Shown: positions 35,701 through 43,775 of the stretch, piece by piece | How positions within the stretch are numbered: position 1 is the first letter of the stretch | How the letters are laid out: every line of letters starts with the position of its first letter | Source: CBDCUE01 sp965222515 | GTDB lineage: Bacteria > Pseudomonadota > Alphaproteobacteria > Rickettsiales > JABIRX01 | NCBI GenBank assembly: GCA_965222515.1 | Contig: CBDCUE010000019.1 | Location: forward strand, 110,095 to 174,094 | Direction of reading: 5' to 3' | Length of the DNA stretch: 64,000 bases | Notes under the pieces: generated by a model | Databases searched by the model: none | What the model was told of the DNA's origin: nothing | The model's input: the letters and a program-made list of their open reading frames with translations, nothing else | Position numbers and translations under genes: made by a program

Positions 35701-35778
35701 TGCTCTAACCCCTAAAATTATAACGATGATAAATAAAAATAGAAAAGCTTTTCTTTTGTTGATTATTTGTCTAATCAT
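32707..35778 (-). CDS. RND efflux pump inner-membrane subunit
   Basis: A 1023-residue AcrB/MexB-type permease. The first membrane segment is KAFLFLFIIVIILGVRAYS. Two periplasmic loops alternate with two blocks of six membrane helices (for example IILAILLVLITLLFTIGL and FFLALMLMALLLVMQF). GLLVDASIVVVEYA carries the helix-4 acidic residue of the proton relay. The C-terminal block has LRPILLTAITTILGLIPMIF. Its start overlaps the MFP stop by 4 bases (ATGA). It is the last gene of a tolC-MFP-RND operon and exports drugs or other small molecules; substrate not predictable. Confidence 0.92.
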   Translation of the reverse strand: MIRQIINKRKAFLFLFIIVIILGVRAYSNIPKEEYPDVTIPIIYISTYLEGISPSDSERLLIKPLENKLKTISNVDKINSYARENGATIILEFQAGFDQEKALKDVREKTDEAKANLPKNIDEPFIKEINLSQRPVLNLILTGTLEERSLINIARNLKNKIEGLPEILSVQIAGNLEDVVEIIIDPVQLENYKISFDIVQQIIDNNVLITAGEITSSNSRFSIRIPSLIKNTKDILTIPIKQYQNKIIKISDIATIKKNYKDRKSIARINGEDAITLEIAKRTGENVIETIKKVKSLLAKEKSNLPSNLAIIYGNDSSKRIMETNQDLQNNIILAILLVLITLLFTIGLRASFLVALTVPGSFFIAILILQYLGITLNVVVLFALILSVGLLVDASIVVVEYASTLLRKDISAKKAFAAAVIRMRTPIIISTITTLIVFLPLLFWPGLVGQFMKFIPLTLIITLSSSLLMALVFIPVLGSFLKPDKEANQYIFGKSFVRGYVKLIRFFLKKPFLVLSTVFFLLFIIIILFTSFGKGTEFFPKIEPNNATINIRARGNLSIYEKDNITKEIEKIILFYQDQIRIFYSRTGSGQNEGQEQAKDNIATIQLDFQDWQVREKAAVILANIREDLEDVAGIIIEIGQEKKGPSSGKDVQIELSSDNSQAMFLVAEKIVSYLKTRNDLNDIEDSRPVNAIEWRFEVDTELAKKAGVSLEDIGDFTKLVTVGAVASKYHPDDNEDEVDIVIRFPKKYRNLSQFDNLKIILKNGKAIPISNFVKKKAVPEISSIERVDGKRVVNIRASAKKNKVVSNIIIEIKEWLEKQKKNDQIEIKFLGDEKDQQESEDFLKNSFFLALMLMALLLVMQFNSFYKMIIIVTAIFFSIAGVLLGLLITGTTFGIVMCGVGVISLAGIVVNNNIIFIDSFLLLKNKFDNVEDAIVATAQRRLRPILLTAITTILGLIPMIFSVNINFFKAQIYFGAPSSQWWQQLATTIAGGLFFATILTLFLTPALLLIGERFFGEDIKT

Positions 35779-36827
35779 TGCTCATCAATATTAACTGATT
35801 GTCCTATTTTTACAAAACCTTGTCCTAAAGTAATAATCCTTATTTGTTCTGGCATATTTGTCAGCCAGCTATTTTTACCATCCTCATAAATAATATTAGC
35901 TTTTTTAAATTTAACTTGATTATTTCTATCCAAATATTTTATGCCCAGATTTCCTCGTTTATCTAAAGTTAAAATAGAAGTTTTGACAATATGAACTATT
36001 TTGGCTTTAGTCATAATTTTTACTTTGGCACTCATACCATCTTTGATATAAGAATTTTTATTATCTACAATGATCTGCATTTTGTAGCTATGGGTGATAT
36101 TATCTGCCGAAGGAGCAATAAAGTCTAATTTTCCAGGCAACACCATACCATTAGCAAAAATAACTATTATTCTGTCTAATTCTTGCAATTTTGCTAATAA
36201 TTTTTCTGAAACATAGCTAGTTACTTTTAATTTTGAATTATCAATAAAATCAGCAATTTTTTGATAAGGGCTAACTACCTCACCATTTTCTACATAATAT
36301 TTAGCAACCTGCCCTTGAAAAGGAGCTTTTATTCGAGAATTTCTTAAATTTAAGCCAGCTATTTGATATTTTGCCTTGCTATTATTATAATCTGAAATTG
36401 TTTTTTTATATTCTAAAGAAGATATTAATTTTTTTTTATAGAGTTTTTTATTTGCTCCAAGCAGAATAGATTGCTGTTTTAAATCTGCTTTACTACTTTG
36501 ATATTTTGCCAATAATTCTCTTTTATCTAAAATCAGTACAGGGCTATTTTTTGCTACCCAATCTCCTATTTTGGCATATTTCTTATTTACCTTACCACCA
36601 ATTTCAGTTTTTAAGGTAATTTTTTTATAAGCCTCACTATTTCCAGCAAAAGAATAAATAACTCTTCTTTCTGTTTCGTGGGATATTTTGATTCTTACCC
36701 TAAAAAAACTATCTTTTTTTAAATCTAAAAACATAGCTTTTGGTTTTTTATGATAGAAATAGCCAAAGCCAATAATGCTGATAATAATAAAAATTATAAA
36801 ATATGCAGTTTTATGAGCTGTTTTCAT
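35775..36827 (-). CDS. RND efflux periplasmic adaptor (membrane fusion protein)
   Basis: A 350-residue HlyD/AcrA-type adaptor. The membrane anchor is ~8-25 (AYFIIFIIISIIGFGYFY). The barrel-sandwich half-motifs flank a short helical hairpin (IGDWVAKNSPVLILDKRELL, then RIKAPFQGQVAKYYVENGEV), followed by beta-barrel segments (PGKLDFIAPSADNITHSYKM) and a membrane-proximal end (ITLGQGFVKIGQSVNIDEQ). The start overlaps the last base of the tolC-like gene stop, indicating coupling. It links the RND permease to the outer-membrane channel. Confidence 0.9.
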   Translation of the reverse strand: MKTAHKTAYFIIFIIISIIGFGYFYHKKPKAMFLDLKKDSFFRVRIKISHETERRVIYSFAGNSEAYKKITLKTEIGGKVNKKYAKIGDWVAKNSPVLILDKRELLAKYQSSKADLKQQSILLGANKKLYKKKLISSLEYKKTISDYNNSKAKYQIAGLNLRNSRIKAPFQGQVAKYYVENGEVVSPYQKIADFIDNSKLKVTSYVSEKLLAKLQELDRIIVIFANGMVLPGKLDFIAPSADNITHSYKMQIIVDNKNSYIKDGMSAKVKIMTKAKIVHIVKTSILTLDKRGNLGIKYLDRNNQVKFKKANIIYEDGKNSWLTNMPEQIRIITLGQGFVKIGQSVNIDEQ

Positions 36828-38116
36828 TAGCTAACTTTTTTAAAAAAATTCTGTAAATTAAGAGAAAAATATTCAGGTTGCAATTCTCCAACCAAATATA
36901 AATAATCAAAATAATTTAATATTTGAGCATATTTTGTTTTAGATAATTTTAATGCTGAAGAAAAATATGAATTTTGAGCATCTAAAAGATCTAAAAAATC
37001 ACTTCTTTTTAATTTATAATTATTTTTTGTTATTGCTAGTAAATTCTTATTATATTTAAAATTAGTTAAAGAAGTTTTTAACGAAGCTTGATAAAAATTA
37101 TAGTTTTCTGCTATTTCAATCTGTTTAATAGCTATGTTTTGCCTAGCAATTGATAATTCATTAACTTTTGCTAAATATCTTTTTTTAGCCACTCTATGAT
37201 CAGAGAAATTTTTGAAAGAAGACCATAAAGGAACTGAAACTCTAATTCCATATTGTTCATAATAACTATTACTAATATCATTACTAAAAAAATTAAAATT
37301 ACCTTCTTGTTTTGTTCTATTATAATAAATATCTGCTTTTGGTAAATAAGCAGCTCTACTAGAGTTAAGCAATGTTTTATAAATTTTTTTGGTTAGTTTT
37401 GCTATATTCAAACTAATATTTTTTTTAGATTTCTCTTTGATAATTTCAATATCTGGAATCTTTTTTTTATTTTCTTTATAAAAATTAAGTTTTTGATATT
37501 TTTCTCCAGTTTGATAAAAATAATTTAATTTGGTAATTTTTATTTTTTTAGTAATTTCTAATAAGGAAGATTGTGCTAAAGAAAATTCTCTTTCTGCTCT
37601 TAAATAAGAAGTTTTACTTTCTACTCCTGCTTTATATTTTATTTTTGCAATTTGCTGAAGTTTTTTAAAAAATTCTAATCTGTTTTTATATAAAAACAGT
37701 TCTTTTTCTAATAAAGATATTTGCATATTAGCAGAGATGATTGCCAGAAATTTTTTGGCAATCACTTCTCTAAAAATTAAATCATTATTTTTTCCTCCAA
37801 TATAAAGAGTTTTCATTTTTGGCAGTAAAGAAAAATCAAATATTCTTTGATCTACCGTGATTATTTCTTCTTTAATTTTTAGAGTATTATTTCTTATTTG
37901 ATGAAAATTTTGATAATTATGATAGATAAAATTAGCCTGTGGTAAATAATTAGAGACTTCTTTCAAAGAAGCAGATTTGGCCTCTCTTAATTTATTGTAA
38001 GCGAGTTTAATTTCTTTATTATGTTTTAGAATTTTGCCAAAAACATCTTTATTATCAGCAAAGGCAACCTGAGTGAAAAGCAAGATAGACAAAATAGCAA
38101 GTTTTGTGATATTCAT
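36827..38116 (-). CDS. TolC-like outer-membrane efflux channel
   Basis: A 429-residue outer-membrane factor. The signal peptide is ~1-20 (MNITKLAILSILLFTQVAFA). Two tandem coiled-coil/beta repeats typical of the OEP family follow, with YLPQANFIYHNYQNF and YLPKADIYYNRTKQ as the two strand regions and GVESKTSYLRAEREFSLAQS and LKRSDFLDLLDAQNSYFSSA as the helical signature near the repeat ends. It is the first gene of the pump operon, with its promoter in the 317-base region upstream. Confidence 0.85.
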   Translation of the reverse strand: MNITKLAILSILLFTQVAFADNKDVFGKILKHNKEIKLAYNKLREAKSASLKEVSNYLPQANFIYHNYQNFHQIRNNTLKIKEEIITVDQRIFDFSLLPKMKTLYIGGKNNDLIFREVIAKKFLAIISANMQISLLEKELFLYKNRLEFFKKLQQIAKIKYKAGVESKTSYLRAEREFSLAQSSLLEITKKIKITKLNYFYQTGEKYQKLNFYKENKKKIPDIEIIKEKSKKNISLNIAKLTKKIYKTLLNSSRAAYLPKADIYYNRTKQEGNFNFFSNDISNSYYEQYGIRVSVPLWSSFKNFSDHRVAKKRYLAKVNELSIARQNIAIKQIEIAENYNFYQASLKTSLTNFKYNKNLLAITKNNYKLKRSDFLDLLDAQNSYFSSALKLSKTKYAQILNYFDYLYLVGELQPEYFSLNLQNFFKKVS

Positions 38117-38433
38117 TTATTTTTAAATAATTAACAAAAGAATAATTATTACACTATTTTTTTATTTTTGTTAATCTTTTGTTTTTTTATTTCTATACTA
38201 AAACAGAATTGTTTGATGCAAGCTTCTTGATGTGCCATAATAAAAAACCATCAGAATAATCTCCCCCTGTAACTAGGCTGTGTTGTAATCAAATTATAAA
38301 ATAATTTTTAAAAAAATCTTCTTAAAAATAATAATTTTTGTTTTTTTGTGATATTTTAAATAGTATTAGTAGCAATTCTAATTATCACACACTGCCCTGC
38401 ATGGGGGAGCAGTTACTTCGGGTGTTTTTTCTA
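38117..38433. other. Intergenic region upstream of tolC-MFP-RND operon
   Basis: 317 bases between pccB and the tolC-like gene, both on the minus strand. It should contain the pump promoter, but none stands out. It carries two related short elements with the core GGGGGAG: one on the minus strand (38255-38284) and one on the plus strand (38387-38425), the latter with a CTGC/GCAG stem and a following T-tract. Confidence 0.45.
38387..38430 (+). repeat. Dispersed GGGGGAG element with hairpin and T-tract
   Basis: ACACACTGCCCTGCATGGGG, then GAGCAGTTACTTCGGGTG and TTTTTT. Related elements are at 38255-38284 (complement, ACACAGCC ... GGGGGAG) and 48450-48488 (ACACAGTCTGCAATGGGGGA, G, CTATTATTACCCC). 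All three lie in intergenic DNA and start with ACACA followed by GGGGGAG within ~20 bases. Confidence 0.35.
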
Positions 38434-39969
38434 TTACAAAGGCATATTTGAATGTTTTTTCCAAGGTAAATCTACCTTTTTATTCTTTAACATTATTAAA
38501 GAATTAATTATTCTTGCCCTCGTATTTTGTGGTCTGATTACTTCATCAATAAAACCTCTTGATGCTGCCACAAAAGGATTGGCAATGTTTTCTTTGTATT
38601 TTTCCTGATGTTTTTTCATCAATTTTTTGTTTTTAAGATCTTTTCTATGAATAATATTAACAGCTCCTTCTCCTCCCATCACTGCAATTTCTGCATTTGA
38701 CCAAGCATAGTTAATATCTCCTCTTAAATGTTTAGAGTTCATTACAATATATGCTCCTCCATAAGCTTTTCTAGTAATAACTGTTATTTTAGCAACAGTT
38801 GCTTCTGCATAAGCATATAATAATTTTGCTCCATTTCTAATAATTCCATTATGCTCTTGAGAAACTCCTGGTAAAAATCCTGGAACATCAACAAAAGAAA
38901 CTAAAGGGATGCTGAAAGCATCGCAATATCTAATAAATCTAGCAGCTTTTACTGAAGCATTAATGTCTAAACAACCAGCTAAATGCATAGGGTTATTAGC
39001 TACCACTCCAACCGTGTTTCCTGCCATTCTAATAAACCCAACAATAATATTTTTGGCATAATCTGGTTTTATTTCAAAAAACTCACCATAATCAGCCACT
39101 TTTTTTACCAATTCTAACATATTATAAGAACGGTTAGCAACCGATGGAACTAAAGTATTTAAAGATCTATCAATTCTATCTACAGGATCTTCATTGTTTA
39201 TTTTAGGAGATGCTTTTTGATTAGAAGATGGAATATAGCTAACTAATTGTCTAGTTTTTAACAAAACCTCTATATCATTGCCAAATCTAAAATCAGACAC
39301 ACCAGATATAGTGGAATGAACTTTGGCTCCGCCCAATTCTTCTTGAGTTACTTCTTCGTGGGTCACTGTTTTTACCACATCAGGACCTGTTACAAACATA
39401 TAAGAGGTTTTGTCTGACATTAACACAAAATCTGTTAAAGCAGGAGAATAAACCGCACCACCTGCACAAGGCCCCATAATTAACGATATTTGTGGAATAA
39501 CTCCAGATGCAATTACATTTCTTTGAAAAATTTCTCCATATCCGCCTAAAGAATCTACACCTTCTTGAATTCTAGCCCCTCCAGAGTCATTAATACCAAT
39601 TACTGGAGCTCCAACCTTTATAGCCATATCTAAAATATTGCAGATTTTTTTAGCATTTGTTTCACTAAGCGAGCCACCCATAACTGTGAAATCTTGACTA
39701 TATATAAAAACTAACCTGCCATTAATAGTGCCTTTTCCTGTTACTACCCCATCTCCTGCAATTTTTGCTTTGTCTAAGCCAAAATTAACACAACGATGTT
39801 CTACATATAAACCATATTCTTCAAACGATTCTGCATCTAGCAAAACATCTATTCTCTCTCTTGCTGTTAATTTTCCTTTACTATGCTGAACTTTAATCCG
39901 ATCTTTTCCTCCACCATTCTTAGCTTGATCTCTTTTTAAAGCTAATTTGGTAATTACTGATATTGACAT
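38434..39969 (-). CDS. pccB: Propionyl-CoA carboxylase beta subunit
   Basis: A 511-residue carboxyltransferase subunit of a biotin-dependent acyl-CoA carboxylase. Motifs: KLTARERIDVLLDAESFEE, GGSLSETNAKKICNILDMAI, GINDSGGARIQEGVDSLGGY, MGPCAGGAVYSPALTDFVLM, VTGPDVVKTVTHEEVTQEEL (propionyl-CoA type rather than acetyl-CoA AccD), and RKAYGGAYIVMNSKHLRGDI. Length is as expected. The biotin-carrying alpha subunit is not in the window. It lies divergent from dprA. Confidence 0.94.
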   Translation of the reverse strand: MSISVITKLALKRDQAKNGGGKDRIKVQHSKGKLTARERIDVLLDAESFEEYGLYVEHRCVNFGLDKAKIAGDGVVTGKGTINGRLVFIYSQDFTVMGGSLSETNAKKICNILDMAIKVGAPVIGINDSGGARIQEGVDSLGGYGEIFQRNVIASGVIPQISLIMGPCAGGAVYSPALTDFVLMSDKTSYMFVTGPDVVKTVTHEEVTQEELGGAKVHSTISGVSDFRFGNDIEVLLKTRQLVSYIPSSNQKASPKINNEDPVDRIDRSLNTLVPSVANRSYNMLELVKKVADYGEFFEIKPDYAKNIIVGFIRMAGNTVGVVANNPMHLAGCLDINASVKAARFIRYCDAFSIPLVSFVDVPGFLPGVSQEHNGIIRNGAKLLYAYAEATVAKITVITRKAYGGAYIVMNSKHLRGDINYAWSNAEIAVMGGEGAVNIIHRKDLKNKKLMKKHQEKYKENIANPFVAASRGFIDEVIRPQNTRARIINSLIMLKNKKVDLPWKKHSNMPL

Positions 39970-40164
39970 ATATTTATATCTTGAATTATTATAAATAATA
40001 ATAATCTACATAATTATGAAAATTTCAAGTATAACTTATAAAACAGTTTGATTGAAGAAAAATAACATTAGTAATACAGTCAATATTAACAATATTGTGA
40101 GATGATTTTTGTAAAAGCATTGATATGATGAGCATTTATTAAAAACATAACAAAAATAAATAAT

Positions 40165-41232
40165 ATGAATAAATATCCTTTCCAAGAAGATTTAACTAAA
40201 ATATCTTATATCAGTAGCAAATTAAGCAAATATTTATTTCAAATTGTTGAAGATTGTAGCAATCTAGCAGATTTTTTTAATCATAGAGTCGTTCAAGCTA
40301 AACATAAATTTTCTTGTAATACTGATGATTTAATTCAATATATTCATCAAGAAGAGCAAAAAGGCAATTTAATTCATTATTTCTCTAAAAATTACCCAGA
40401 AAAATTAAAAAACATTGCTGATGCACCAATAATTTTATATATTAAAGGAGATATTTCTTTACTTGCCAAGCAAATGATTGCTATTATTGGCTCAAGAACA
40501 CCTTCTATCATCAATCAAAAACTAGCAAAAGATTTAGCCGAATATTGTTTTAGCAATAATGTTACCACAATTTCAGGTATGGCAAGTGGTATAGATTCTA
40601 TCATTCATCATAATTCTTTAAAAAATACTGTGGCTGTTTTAGGTTTTGGTTTTGACTGGATTTATCCAAGAGAAAACAAAAAATTATTAGATGATTTATC
40701 TAATAATTCTTTGGTTATTAGTGAGTATCATTATTCAATAAACACTACAAAATACAATTTTCCTAAACGAAATAGATTAATTGCAGCCTTATCAAATGTT
40801 ACCATTATTATTGAAGCAAAGGAAAATTCAGGATCACTAATCACAGCAAAATATGCTTTAGAATATAGCAAAAATATCTTTGCCGTTCCAGGGCATAGCT
40901 ATGATTATAAATCAGCAGGTTGCAATAAATTAATCAGCGAAGGAGCCTATTTATTAAAGGATTTTTCAGAGATTTTGGAGATGCTTCCTTATAATACAGC
41001 AAATAATAATGAAGTTATAGATAAGAAAATTATTGAGAAAATTCCTAATAATATAGACCATATAAAACAACAAATTTTACATCAATTATCTGATTCTGGA
41101 GTAATTATTGATGAACTTTTTGAAAAAATAAATGTACCCTCAGATATTTTATTAGAAAATCTATCAAATCTAGAAATGGATGATTTTATTTACAGAGATA
41201 ATTTAGGAAAAATTTATCGTAATTTGAAATAA
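40165..41232 (+). CDS. dprA: DNA processing protein DprA
   Basis: A 355-residue loader of RecA onto incoming single-stranded DNA. It has the DprA Rossmann domain: MIAIIGSRTPSIINQKLAKD, TTISGMASGIDSIIHHNSLK, VAVLGFGFDWIYPRENKKLL, FPKRNRLIAALSNVTIIIEA and SGSLITAKYALEYSKNIFAV with the ending SAGCNKLISEGA. A C-terminal winged-helix-like region (~290-355) follows. Its presence, with the CinA-type gene at 45878, suggests retained DNA uptake or recombination, though no com genes are seen. Confidence 0.94.
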   Translation: MNKYPFQEDLTKISYISSKLSKYLFQIVEDCSNLADFFNHRVVQAKHKFSCNTDDLIQYIHQEEQKGNLIHYFSKNYPEKLKNIADAPIILYIKGDISLLAKQMIAIIGSRTPSIINQKLAKDLAEYCFSNNVTTISGMASGIDSIIHHNSLKNTVAVLGFGFDWIYPRENKKLLDDLSNNSLVISEYHYSINTTKYNFPKRNRLIAALSNVTIIIEAKENSGSLITAKYALEYSKNIFAVPGHSYDYKSAGCNKLISEGAYLLKDFSEILEMLPYNTANNNEVIDKKIIEKIPNNIDHIKQQILHQLSDSGVIIDELFEKINVPSDILLENLSNLEMDDFIYRDNLGKIYRNLK

Positions 41233-41318
41233 TACTATTTTATATTATCTCAAACATAAATTATGCAGAGCTAACTTCTGATACTAATAATTTAAAACTA
41301 TGATGTTTTTTTCTTAAT

Positions 41319-42509
41319 TTAAAATTGTTGTTTTTTTTTAACTTCTTTAAAAGCTTCAATCGCTTTGTCAATATCTTCATTGCTATGGGCTGCTGAAATT
41401 TGCACTCTTATTCTTGCTTGTTCTTTTGGCACTACTGGATAAGAAAAAGCGATAACATAAATTCCTAATGCTAATAATTCCTCACTGAATTTTTTAGCAA
41501 TTTTTGCATCATAAAACATTACAGGAACAATTGAATGCTCGCCTTTTACTATGTCAAATCCTGCCTCTGTCATATCATCTCTAAATTTTTTAGTGTTTTC
41601 TTTTAATTTTACAAAAATGGATTTATCTTTTGCTAAAAAATCTAAAATTGCAATTGTGCTAGAGACAATAGCAGGGGCTAAAGAATTAGAAAACAAACTA
41701 GTTCTTGCTCTTTGTCTCAAAATATCAATTACTTCTTGTTTGGCAGAAATATATCCACCACTAGCACCTCCCAAAGCTTTTCCTAAAGTTCCGCTCATAA
41801 TGTCAATTCTGCCCATAACCCCGCAATATTCGTGGCTACCTTTGCCATTTTCACCAATTACTCCAACTGAATGAGAGTCATCTACCATTAATAAAGCATT
41901 ATATTTATCAGCCAAATCACAAATTTCTTTTAAAGGTGCAATAATGCCATCCATAGAAAAAACTCCATCAGTTACAATTATTTTATATCTTGCATTTGTG
42001 GCTTCTTGCAATTTTGCCTCCAAATCTGCCATATCACTATTTTTATATCTATATCTAGCTGCCTTGCATAATCTTATCCCATCAATAATTGAGGCATGAT
42101 TCAAACTATCTGAGATAATAGCATCTTCTTTGTTAAACAAACTTTCAAAAACTCCACCATTTGCATCAAAACAAGAAGGAAAAAGCATAGTATCTTCAAA
42201 ACCTAAAAAATTACTTAGTTTTTTTTCTAAAATTTTATGAATTTCTAATGTTCCGCAAATAAATCTAACAGAGGAAAGGCCAAATCCCCATTTATCAAGA
42301 GAAGCTTTGGCTGCATCTTTTGCTATTTTTGCATTAGATAGACCTAAATAATTATTAGCACAAAAATTTATTACATTTTTATGATTTTTAGTGTTAATAT
42401 GGGTGTCTTGAGGGCTGGTTATGATTCTTTCTTCTTTAAAAAGACCTGCATTTTTTATTTCTTGTAGATCATTGCTTAAATTTGCCAAAAATTGTTGTTT
42501 TGCATTCAT
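41319..42509 (-). CDS. kbl: Glycine C-acetyltransferase (2-amino-3-ketobutyrate CoA ligase)
   Basis: 396 residues from ATG 42509. A longer frame from 42641 adds an unrelated stretch and would overlap the divergent YrdC gene, so it is rejected. It is an alpha-oxoamine synthase: NFCANNYLGLSNAKIAKDAA, GFGLSSVRFICGTLEIHKIL, DSLNHASIIDGIRLCKA, LMVDDSHSVGVIGENGKGSH, and SGTLGKALGGASGGYIS with the PLP lysine. The G-L-S-S-V-R-F-I-C-G-T block separates Kbl from HemA and BioF. It cleaves 2-amino-3-ketobutyrate to glycine and acetyl-CoA, or the reverse. No tdh (threonine dehydrogenase) is adjacent. Confidence 0.92.
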   Translation of the reverse strand: MNAKQQFLANLSNDLQEIKNAGLFKEERIITSPQDTHINTKNHKNVINFCANNYLGLSNAKIAKDAAKASLDKWGFGLSSVRFICGTLEIHKILEKKLSNFLGFEDTMLFPSCFDANGGVFESLFNKEDAIISDSLNHASIIDGIRLCKAARYRYKNSDMADLEAKLQEATNARYKIIVTDGVFSMDGIIAPLKEICDLADKYNALLMVDDSHSVGVIGENGKGSHEYCGVMGRIDIMSGTLGKALGGASGGYISAKQEVIDILRQRARTSLFSNSLAPAIVSSTIAILDFLAKDKSIFVKLKENTKKFRDDMTEAGFDIVKGEHSIVPVMFYDAKIAKKFSEELLALGIYVIAFSYPVVPKEQARIRVQISAAHSNEDIDKAIEAFKEVKKKQQF

Positions 42510-42528
42510 AAACTTATATTTTGTTAAT

Positions 42529-43119
42529 ATGTTAAAAAAAATTGATGATATTATAAAACTTTTAAAAAAAGAAGAGGTAATTGCATTAAATACAGATAGT
42601 ATTTTTGGTTTTTCTGCTCTTGCTACTTCAAAAATAGCCATAGAGAAAATTTATCACTTAAAAAAAAGAGATTTTTTGAAACCATTATCAATTTTAGTTG
42701 CAAATATAGAAATGGCAGAAAAATATGTGTATTTAACTGAAAAAAACAAAGAAATAATCAACAAAATACCATTTCCCACCAGTTTTTTGGCAAAAAAGCA
42801 AGTTTTAGCTCAAAACATCAATAAAAACACAGATTTATTAGCTTTTAGAATACCCAAAAACAAAAATCTACAAAATTTAATTGCAGAAATCAAGGCTCCA
42901 ATTGTCTCAACTAGTATTAATATTTCCAAAAAACAAAAAAATCTTGATAATAAAGAAGAAATAAAAAATCATTTTCCTGATATAGCAATATTTGATTTGA
43001 TTAAAAGCACAAAAACAGGAGAAGAATCTGCTATTATAGGTTTAACTAGCAATAAAATCATCAGAGCAACAAAAAAACAGAGAGAGTTATTAACAGTCCC
43101 ATTATGCTATTTTTTGTAA
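42529..43119 (+). CDS. YrdC/Sua5-family threonylcarbamoyl-AMP synthase-like protein
   Basis: 196 residues from ATG 42529. The longer frame from 42421 runs back into kbl and is rejected. YrdC fold: EEVIALNTDSIFGFSALATS replaces the common 'PTDTVYGL', followed by IYHLKKRDFLKPLSILVANI and KAPIVSTSINISKKQKN. This is the first-step enzyme of t6A37 tRNA modification. The sequence is divergent and short, without the C-terminal Sua5 domain, so TsaC-type is the better label. Only 19 bases separate its start from that of divergent kbl. Its end overlaps the convergent VTT gene by 13 bases. Confidence 0.78.
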   Translation: MLKKIDDIIKLLKKEEVIALNTDSIFGFSALATSKIAIEKIYHLKKRDFLKPLSILVANIEMAEKYVYLTEKNKEIINKIPFPTSFLAKKQVLAQNINKNTDLLAFRIPKNKNLQNLIAEIKAPIVSTSINISKKQKNLDNKEEIKNHFPDIAIFDLIKSTKTGEESAIIGLTSNKIIRATKKQRELLTVPLCYFL

Positions 43120-43775
43120 TTTCTAAAAAAAACTTTTTTAACCAGTAATGGAAATAGACCTATTAGAGAAAAAGCTAGGATGAGTTTTAGTGATAGAATG
43201 TCGGAGAGATTCTCAATTTTGCCTATTTCTACTCCTGCAAAAACAAAAATTGCTGTTGCTGGTAACATAGCTATTTGGCTGATGATAATAAAATTTATTA
43301 ATCTCAGTTTGGTTAATCCCATTAATAAATTAACCAAAAAGAAAGGAAAAAGTGGAATTAATCTTAAGCTAAATAAATAAAGATTTCCTTCTTTTTTTAT
43401 ACCTTCATTAATTTTATAAAATTGCTTTTCATATTTGTTTTGAATTTTATTGCCAATTACATATCTCACAATTAAAAAAGCAAAACTTGCTCCAATAGTG
43501 CTGGCAAAAGAGGATAAAACAACTCCCCAAACAAAACCAAAAATTAATCCTGAAGCTAAGGTTAAAATAGTAGCCCCTGGTAGTGAAGAACTAGTAATAA
43601 TTATATATAAAAAGAAAAATGCTAAGCTGGTTTTTAAAGGGAATTCTTGATCATAATTTTGCAATATTAATTGCTGTTTTTTTAAATTCTCAAAAGAAAG
43701 AATAGTTAAAAGATCAAAATAAAAAAACAAAAAAATAATAGTTGCAATGAATATTAATAAAAAAATTTGCTTCAT
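43107..43775 (-). CDS. VTT-domain (TVP38/TMEM64, DedA-like) membrane protein
   Basis: A 222-residue polytopic membrane protein. It has an N-terminal helix (IFLLIFIATIIFLFFYF), the VTT core SLPGATILTLASGLIFGFVW and GVVLSSFASTIGASFAFLIV, a re-entrant RLIPLFPFFLVNLLMGLTKL, and a C-terminal LPATAIFVFAGVEIGKI. DedA/VTT proteins act as lipid scramblases or flippases, such as undecaprenyl-phosphate recycling; the substrate here is not predictable. Its start overlaps the methyltransferase stop by 4 bases (ATGA), so the two are co-translated. Confidence 0.85.
   Translation of the reverse strand: MKQIFLLIFIATIIFLFFYFDLLTILSFENLKKQQLILQNYDQEFPLKTSLAFFFLYIIITSSSLPGATILTLASGLIFGFVWGVVLSSFASTIGASFAFLIVRYVIGNKIQNKYEKQFYKINEGIKKEGNLYLFSLRLIPLFPFFLVNLLMGLTKLRLINFIIISQIAMLPATAIFVFAGVEIGKIENLSDILSLKLILAFSLIGLFPLLVKKVFFRNYKK

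Noticed and set aside
42421..42528. N-terminal extension of the YrdC-type gene
   Set aside because: It overlaps the divergent kbl start and adds residues unlike the family; ATG 42529 fits.
42510..42641. N-terminal extension of kbl to 42641
   Set aside because: It runs through the start of the YrdC-type gene and precedes the conserved Kbl N-terminus at ATG 42509.
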